A stretch of DNA of 64,000 nt from contig NZ_JAPNKC010000001.1 in NCBI RefSeq assembly GCF_026626705.1, positions 10,998,001-11,062,000 of the forward strand, read 5' to 3'. Below the pieces are notes generated by a model. It saw only the letters and a list, made by a program, of their open reading frames with translations. It had not been told where the DNA came from and ran no database searches. Numbering within the stretch: the first letter of the stretch is position 1; each line of letters opens with the position of its first letter. The position numbers and the translations under genes were made by a program. Source of the stretch: Pyxidicoccus sp. MSG2 (lineage in GTDB: Bacteria > Myxococcota > Myxococcia > Myxococcales > Myxococcaceae). This document shows, piece by piece, positions 59,056-64,000 of the stretch.

Positions 59056-59622
59056 ATGATGCGTCAGAGGTTGATGGTTGTTCAGATGGTGCTGTCCCTG
59101 GGCCTTTTCCTGGGGGCTCCGAGTGTCGCTTCCGCTGCGGGGTTCACCCTTCAGGGCGCGACCAGGGTTTCATTCACCGGGAAGGGACCTGCCGGATTCA
59201 AGCTGGTGGGGACCACCGAGAAGCTGTCGCTCCAGGACGACGGCCAGTCCATCACCTTCACGGTGCCGCTGGACTCCCTCGATACGGGCATCGAGCTGCG
59301 CAATCGGCACATGAAGGAGAAGTACCTGGAGACGGCCAGGTTCCCCCAGGCCGTATTCGTGGTGAAGCGTAGCGAGCTGCTGGTGCCGGCCAGGGGTGAG
59401 ACGAAGTCCGGCCAGGCCAGGGGAATGCTCACCCTGCACGGCGAGACGCGAGAGGTCGTACTGCAGTACCGCGCGGAGCGAGCGGCCGATCAGACGACGA
59501 AGGTGACCTCGAAGGTGAAGCTGAGTTTCAAGGACTTTGGCGTCGCAGTCCCAAGCTACCTGGGCGTCACCGTCAAGCCAGACATCGACATCGACGTCGC
59601 CTTCGAAGTCACCCAGGCTTGA
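59056..59622 (+). CDS. YceI family protein
   Basis: A 188-residue periplasmic protein with a signal peptide (VLSLGLFLGAPSVASAAG) and a complete YceI lipocalin-like barrel: FTLQGATRVSFTGKGPAGFKLVG, ITFTVPLDSLDTGIELRNRHMKEKYLETARFP, GMLTLHGETREVVLQYRA, KLSFKDFGVAVPSYLGVTVKPDIDIDVAFEV. YceI proteins bind polyprenoid/quinone-like lipids. GGAAGGGA precedes ATG 59056. A haem/porin-like gene follows 60 bases later and may belong to the same transcript. Confidence 0.9.
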   Translation: MMRQRLMVVQMVLSLGLFLGAPSVASAAGFTLQGATRVSFTGKGPAGFKLVGTTEKLSLQDDGQSITFTVPLDSLDTGIELRNRHMKEKYLETARFPQAVFVVKRSELLVPARGETKSGQARGMLTLHGETREVVLQYRAERAADQTTKVTSKVKLSFKDFGVAVPSYLGVTVKPDIDIDVAFEVTQA

Positions 59623-59682
59623 GAACATTCGCGCGCGTCGGCGAAAACTGCCGCTCGTGAGCGCTGAGGGAAGGACCCAGAC

Positions 59683-60915
59683 GTGTCTGTTCGAGTGCTC
59701 ATGTGGACGCTTGCGGTGTTCCTGCTGATCCATCCGCAGGCGGCCGCGGCGTTCCCGTGGATGATCAAACACAATTATACGAGCTGCCAGTCGTGTCACG
59801 TCGACCCCAGCGGTGGCGGCGTGATGACTGATTACGGGCGCGCGCAGCAGCAGACGCTCCTCGAGACCCAATGGGGGACGCCCAACCTGGAGGGTGAAGC
59901 GAACCCCAACACCCAGTTCCTCTACGGCGCGCTCGGTTCCTCGCGCCCGGAGTGGTTTCTACCGGAGGTGTCGGTGCGCGCGGGTGGCCTCTTCTCGCGC
60001 TCGGTGAATCCCGGAGCCGCGAGCAACGAGGGCCAGGTCCGCGACGTGCTGGTCCCGGTGGTGATGGCCGCCGACGTTCGCGCCGCAGTGGTGGTGGGAG
60101 CCTTCCGGGCCATGGCCTCGCTCGGTGTGGCACCCCGCCGCGCGTTCGCGGCCAGCCTGACCCCCGTCGGCGACATCGACGGGCCGAAGCCCATCAGCCG
60201 CGATCATTGGCTGGGAGTCACCCTGCTGGATGAGGCGCTGTTCATCAGGGCAGGGCGTTTGACACTTCCGTTCGGAATCCGCTCGGTCGAGCACACGCTT
60301 TGGGCCAGGGCGGTGACCCGCACCGACTTCAACGACGGCCAGCAGCACGGAGTGGCAGTGGCCTACTCGGGAGAGAGCCTCCGCTCCGAGGTGATGGCCA
60401 TCGCCGGCAACTTCCAGGTTGGCCCGGACGCCTATCGCGAACGTGGGGCTTCCGGCTACTTCGAGTACGTCTTCGCACCGAACCTGACCGCCGGTGTGTC
60501 CAGTCTGGTGACCTTCGCCCGCTACGACCGCCTGAACTCCGAGGCGAACACGTTGCGTCAAGCGCATGGACTGTTTGCCCGCTATGCCCCGTCCCCCGAC
60601 CTCGCCTTGATCGCGGAGCTGGACGCGCTGGTGCGCAGCAGCCAGCAGGGAGGGCTCCGGGCGGGCGTGGTGGGGTACGCCCAGGCGGATCTGGAGATCG
60701 TCCGTGGCCTGCACCTCCTGGGCACCATCGAGCTCCTTCGAGAGGACCAGCGCGGAGCGGCGGGTACGCAACTCGGTGGATGGCTGGGCATGAGCTGGTT
60801 CGCGGCGCGTGGCTTCGAAGTCCGGCTCGACGGGTTTGCCCGGCAGACGCCTGTCCAGGGACAGGCCTCCATCTCCAACCTGGGCAGCGTCCTCCTGCTG
60901 CACCTCTACTTGTGA
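59683..60915 (+). CDS. Exported monohaem protein with predicted beta-barrel
   Basis: A 410-residue protein starting at GTG 59683 (GGAAGGA eight bases upstream). After a signal peptide (MWTLAVFLLIHPQAAAAFP) comes a haem motif C35-Q-S-C-H39 in NYTSCQSCHVDPSGGG, a pattern found in a recurrent family of small haem motifs. The rest (about residues 85-410) alternates short hydrophobic strands with hydrophilic turns, as in porins: AWFAARGFEVRLDG-type segments and a last strand SNLGSVLLLHLYL ending in an aromatic-free hydrophobic residue. It overlaps the next gene by four bases. Barrel formation is inference. Confidence 0.7.
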   Translation: MSVRVLMWTLAVFLLIHPQAAAAFPWMIKHNYTSCQSCHVDPSGGGVMTDYGRAQQQTLLETQWGTPNLEGEANPNTQFLYGALGSSRPEWFLPEVSVRAGGLFSRSVNPGAASNEGQVRDVLVPVVMAADVRAAVVVGAFRAMASLGVAPRRAFAASLTPVGDIDGPKPISRDHWLGVTLLDEALFIRAGRLTLPFGIRSVEHTLWARAVTRTDFNDGQQHGVAVAYSGESLRSEVMAIAGNFQVGPDAYRERGASGYFEYVFAPNLTAGVSSLVTFARYDRLNSEANTLRQAHGLFARYAPSPDLALIAELDALVRSSQQGGLRAGVVGYAQADLEIVRGLHLLGTIELLREDQRGAAGTQLGGWLGMSWFAARGFEVRLDGFARQTPVQGQASISNLGSVLLLHLYL

Positions 60916-61463
60916 GCCCGAAAGTGCCAATCGCCCTCTGTCGTTCCCGTTTCGCCCGACCGATGGTGACGGTCGCGCTCTTCCTTGGCACCACTGCCGG
61001 GGCTACCAGCAATTTCCCCTCCGTGATTCGGGCGGAGACGGGGATGGAGAACCCACCGCCATGCATCGTTTGCCACGCCACCGCCGTTGGCGGGAGGGGG
61101 ACCGCCGCCCAGCCCTTCGCGGAGACGCTGCGGCAGCACGGCCTGACCGGCGCGTTCGACTCAGAGTCTCTTCAGACGGCGCTCAACGGAATCAAAGGGG
61201 ATGGCGTGGATACGGATGGCGACGGCACCGGCGATTGGGACGAACTGGCGGCGGGTCGTAATCCCAACGTGGCCTCCTCGAATGGAAGCTCCGACCTCTT
61301 CTACGGGTCGGACACGGATGGAGACACGCCGGGGGAAGTGCCATCGGATGCGCCCCCAATGCAGTATGGCTTTGGATGCACGGCCGCCTCGGCGCCTTCC
61401 ACGCTCGCGCTGCTCGGCGCCACGCTGGTTGTCCTCCAGCGTCGTCGGCGCAGCCGGCGCTGA
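60912..61463 (+). CDS. Haem-motif protein with TSP3-like repeat and MYXO-CTERM tail
   Basis: A 183-residue exported protein starting at GTG 60912 that overlaps the previous stop (GTGA). After the signal it has a haem motif C51-I-V-C-H55 (PPPCIVCHATAVGG), a calcium-binding thrombospondin type 3-like stretch (DGVDTDGDGTGDWDELAAGRNP), and a C-terminal MYXO-CTERM signal: GFGCTAASAP, then a TM segment TLALLGATLVVLQ and a basic tail RRRRSRR. The tail directs processing and surface sorting in myxobacteria. Probably a partner of the preceding haem/barrel protein. Confidence 0.82.
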   Translation: MSPKVPIALCRSRFARPMVTVALFLGTTAGATSNFPSVIRAETGMENPPPCIVCHATAVGGRGTAAQPFAETLRQHGLTGAFDSESLQTALNGIKGDGVDTDGDGTGDWDELAAGRNPNVASSNGSSDLFYGSDTDGDTPGEVPSDAPPMQYGFGCTAASAPSTLALLGATLVVLQRRRRSRR

Positions 61464-61489
61464 GGACCGGAACGAACGAACCCGAGACA

Positions 61490-62746
61490 ATGACAACCCG
61501 TATGAACTTCAAAGTGAAGAGCCTGCTCCTGGCGCTGCTGTGTGCATGTTCGCAAGGTCCCGGTTCACAGTCGCCGGATGGCGGTTCCCAGACGGAGAAC
61601 CCCGGCCCCACGCCGGGTCCCGTCGATGGTGGCTCGGGAGCGGACCTGGATCCTTCGGAGCTGGACCCGGTCTCGCATGGAGGTACCATCACCTTCGAGT
61701 CCATCGGTGCGCCGGGCTGGTACCCGAGTCGGCGTGATCCAGCGACGGGGCCCTGCGATGCCTACCAGTCCTCGGGTTGTTGTCTCAGCAAGCACACCAT
61801 CGAAAGCAATGCGCTGACCCCGTGGGACGAGGATCTCATCGTGACCCTGCGTGGTCCGATGAAGGTCAAGCAGTTTGCCGTGTATCAACCGGCGGGCGAT
61901 TCGAAGCGTCCCTGGAACCTGGTGTCTTCTTGGGACGATCGGAGCCCGAAGAGCCCGCAGGGCCTCCACTTCGAGGGGAACAGCACCGAGGAGAAGGGGT
62001 TCGACGGCATCATCGGGACCGAATGTCTGGTCGACGTCTCGACGAGCGAGGACTTCGCGTGCGGTCCGGGAAGCGTGCCGTACTGCCCACCGCAAGGGAG
62101 TGGGAAGAAGAAGACCTGGGGTTGGTCTGGCTCGAAGCTCTTCGTGATGCTCGCCACCATGCCCCACGCGGGTTCGCTGGGCCATGCCTGCTCGCAGGGC
62201 TCGGGCGGAAACTGGTTCGATGCCCCCTGGGTGGGCCTCAGTCATGGAGAGCTCGTGCGCGCTGGCGCCTTCGGCAGCTGCCACTGTTATGCCAAGGAGC
62301 CTGACAAGTGGTACCTGGGTGACGGCTGCGGTCAGTTCAACGTCCTCGAGGTCGTGAACGACAACAACGACTTCCGGAACTTCGACGTCTTCAGCACCAA
62401 CATGTTCGGCTATGCGGGCTACGTCGGCGAGGGCCCCTGTGGCTCGAAGTGCAAAGTCGACTCGCTGGGCAGTGCAGCCGACCTGATCGACAAATCGACG
62501 AGCACCGAAGCGGCGCGGGGCGCGGTCGCCAGCCCCACCCGTGGGCCTGGTGCGGCGCTCCGCCGTCCGGTGTCTGGCTATCGCTACTTCTTGATCCTCC
62601 TCGACGTTCCGAGTCGGACCGTCCAGTTGGCGATCATCCATCCGCTCAACGTTCCCACCTCGGTCGGCGCGCTGCTCCCCGGATTGCCGGCCCGGATGGA
62701 GGCGTCGACCGTCGAAGCGGTCCGGACCTTGCGGCTGCCCAGGTGA
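61490..62746 (+). CDS. Lipoprotein of unknown function
   Basis: A 418-residue lipoprotein (LLCAC, Cys20) with an Asp/Gly/Ser-rich linker (SQSPDGGSQTENPGPTPGPV) and a globular domain of many Cys (SSGCCLSKHTIES, TECLVDVST, FACGPGSVPYCP, HACSQGSGGN, SCHCYAKEPDKWY, GCGQFNVLEVVND, GPCGSKCKVDS). Tyr/Trp/Cys-rich signatures like these occur in fungal-type or carbohydrate-acting proteins but I cannot name a family. The ATG at 61490 or 61502 is the start; both begin the signal. Follows the MYXO-CTERM gene by 26 bases on the same strand. Confidence 0.7.
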   Translation: MTTRMNFKVKSLLLALLCACSQGPGSQSPDGGSQTENPGPTPGPVDGGSGADLDPSELDPVSHGGTITFESIGAPGWYPSRRDPATGPCDAYQSSGCCLSKHTIESNALTPWDEDLIVTLRGPMKVKQFAVYQPAGDSKRPWNLVSSWDDRSPKSPQGLHFEGNSTEEKGFDGIIGTECLVDVSTSEDFACGPGSVPYCPPQGSGKKKTWGWSGSKLFVMLATMPHAGSLGHACSQGSGGNWFDAPWVGLSHGELVRAGAFGSCHCYAKEPDKWYLGDGCGQFNVLEVVNDNNDFRNFDVFSTNMFGYAGYVGEGPCGSKCKVDSLGSAADLIDKSTSTEAARGAVASPTRGPGAALRRPVSGYRYFLILLDVPSRTVQLAIIHPLNVPTSVGALLPGLPARMEASTVEAVRTLRLPR

Positions 62747-62789
62747 TGGACGAGTTCGGTGCACTTTTGACGGCGACGAGGCAGAGGGT

Positions 62790-64000
62790 ATGGGACGAGT
62801 GACTCTTCACGGCCAGCGGTTGAATGCAGTGATTTCGCTATGCGTTCTCTTGATGTCCTTCTGGGCTCGTGCGGAGCAGGGGGTCACGGTTCTCGAGCTC
62901 GTCGGGGACCGCCGGGACGCGGTTCGGAAACAGCTCGAACGCTCGTTGCAGGCCAAGGGCTCCGAGGTCGTCAAGGGCAAGCTGTATGAGACCCGTGCAC
63001 GACGGTTGGGGTTCCGAGGGCGCGAGGCCTACACGGATGCGGCCATCGCCGCGCTCTCGCGGGAACTGGGACTCGCGGCGACCGTCCGGGGAGCCGTGTC
63101 GGGACCCAAGCTCACCGTGAAAGTGGTGAGCACCTCGGGAAGGCTGCTCGAAACCGAGACATACCCGCTCAAGAAGGGAAGGCTTTCACCGAAGGACGCC
63201 TTGCGCGCCGCGGAAGCGATCTTGACGACGTTGCGCGGAGCCGCGGCGGAGGTCGTCCCCCAGGAGCCTTTGGAGGCGGCAGAGCCGGCCGCTTCGAAGC
63301 CTCAGGACGTCCCTCCCCAGTCCTCGGCCACGGCAGCCGCACTCGTTTCGAGTGGTGCCGGCACCGCCGAACCCACGGCCAGGGTCGAGGCAGTTCCAGC
63401 AGCTCCAGGGGAGGACGTGCCGCCGGTGAAGGCCCCTGCGCCGATGATGGGGCCTCGAAGAGTCTCCGTGAGGCTCGGTGGAGCCACCACCTTTCGCTCC
63501 TATTGTGCGGCCCCCGGCATCGCGTCGTGCGGTCAACTGGAATCGCAGCCGGAGGAGGAGAGGCCGGGGAACTACCTGTTGTTCGGAACGCCGAGTCCGT
63601 ACTCGGGCTTCAGCGCCGAGCTCGCTGTGTTTCCGCTGGCGCTCCAGGGAGAAACGGCGCTGAAGGGCCTGGGCTTGACCGCCGAGCTGTCGCGTCGCTG
63701 GCCCCAGGTCAGTGTCAAGGAAGGCGGACGTGGGGGAACCGTGAGCGCCGCGGACATGTATTGGTCGCTCTTCGGCACCTATCGTCTGTACTTTCCGCTA
63801 TCGCTTACGGCCACGCCCCTCCCCGCGTTCGTGGGGCTTCGGGGAGGTGTGATTTCCCACTCGTTCGAGGTGGCCGAGGAGTACCAGGCGCTGTTTCCCA
63901 AGACGGGTCGCACCCATGCGTCGTTGGGCCTGGATGTGTCGGTGCCCCTGGCCCGTCTGGCTCGGGTCGAGGCGGGCTTCCTGTACTTCATCCGGCCGCA
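62790..64000 (+). CDS. Exported protein, 3' truncated by the window
   Basis: An open frame of at least 403 residues that runs off the window end. It begins MGRVTLHGQRLNAVISLCVLLMSFWARAEQ (signal peptide). Residues about 25-150 are helical/beta with LELVGDRRDAVRKQLERSLQAKG and SRELGLAATVRGAVSGPKL. A Pro/Ala/Glu-rich linker (150-210) leads to a barrel-like C-terminal domain (RVSVRLGGATTFRSY..., YSGFSAELAVFPLALQG, MYWSLFGTYRLYFPLSLTA, FVGLRGGVISHSFEVAEEYQ). The plan is one seen in myxobacterial outer-membrane proteins. Function unknown; the C-terminal end is missing. Confidence 0.72.
   Translation, partial: MGRVTLHGQRLNAVISLCVLLMSFWARAEQGVTVLELVGDRRDAVRKQLERSLQAKGSEVVKGKLYETRARRLGFRGREAYTDAAIAALSRELGLAATVRGAVSGPKLTVKVVSTSGRLLETETYPLKKGRLSPKDALRAAEAILTTLRGAAAEVVPQEPLEAAEPAASKPQDVPPQSSATAAALVSSGAGTAEPTARVEAVPAAPGEDVPPVKAPAPMMGPRRVSVRLGGATTFRSYCAAPGIASCGQLESQPEEERPGNYLLFGTPSPYSGFSAELAVFPLALQGETALKGLGLTAELSRRWPQVSVKEGGRGGTVSAADMYWSLFGTYRLYFPLSLTATPLPAFVGLRGGVISHSFEVAEEYQALFPKTGRTHASLGLDVSVPLARLARVEAGFLYFIRP

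Overview
The window is high-GC DNA from a member of the Myxococcota, most likely the Myxococcaceae (Myxococcus/Corallococcus/Pyxidicoccus-like). The evidence is the strong G/C third-position bias, about fifteen predicted lipoproteins, a C-terminal Cys-TM-Arg tail of the MYXO-CTERM type (gene ending 61463), an ADOP-type permease, a Ser/Thr kinase remnant of myxobacterial style, a close match to a -24/-12 sigma-54 promoter, and DUF1592/DUF1552-type gene pairs. No rRNA, tRNA, CRISPR array or replication origin was seen.

Layout. 1-9.9 kb: housekeeping-like and secreted proteins (YCII protein, DTW-domain tRNA modification enzyme, HELMH metalloprotease lipoprotein, VOC lipoprotein, alpha/beta hydrolase, monohaem lipoprotein, subtilisin-like protease closed by two strong hairpins). 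9.95-13.0 kb: a small accessory island with a complete IS630-family element that carries a divergent LexA-like winged-helix gene, an orphan Imm11-like gene, and a kinase gene interrupted by an amber codon. 13.2-16.1 kb: a four-gene, translationally coupled TetR operon (TetR, NAD(P)-binding protein, VTT/TVP38 membrane protein, SDR). 16.2-20.1 kb: ADOP permease and a HET-C/phospholipase C-like protein fused to hemopexin repeats. 20.3-22.2 kb: a secreted protein with a candidate sigma-54 promoter, then an SDR. 22.2-29.7 kb: polytopic membrane protein, a haem-motif/DUF1501 export set whose last gene is frameshifted, and a POT transporter.

29.9-36.1 kb is one 2053-residue lipoprotein made of sixteen CARDB-like repeats of about 127 residues. 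36-48 kb holds scattered small genes: CBS pair, amidohydrolase, several small Cys-rich lipoproteins, an SRPBCC lipoprotein and TetR pair with a promoter/operator, a metallophosphoesterase. 48.2-50.7 kb: a FAM151/GDPD-like protein and a three-gene coupled set. 50.8-55.4 kb: a leftward operon of ECF sigma factor, FecR/TPR protein, proline-rich secreted protein and di-haem oxidoreductase lipoprotein. 55.8-61.5 kb: DUF1592 and DUF1552 proteins, YceI protein, a haem-plus-barrel candidate and a haem/MYXO-CTERM protein. The window ends with a lipoprotein and a truncated secreted protein.

The recurrent theme is the cell envelope: at least seven exported proteins carry CxxCH haem-binding motifs, and three gene groups (23.7-28.2, 50.8-55.4, 55.8-61.5 kb) look like exported redox systems. 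Functions of these groups are inference from family and context only.
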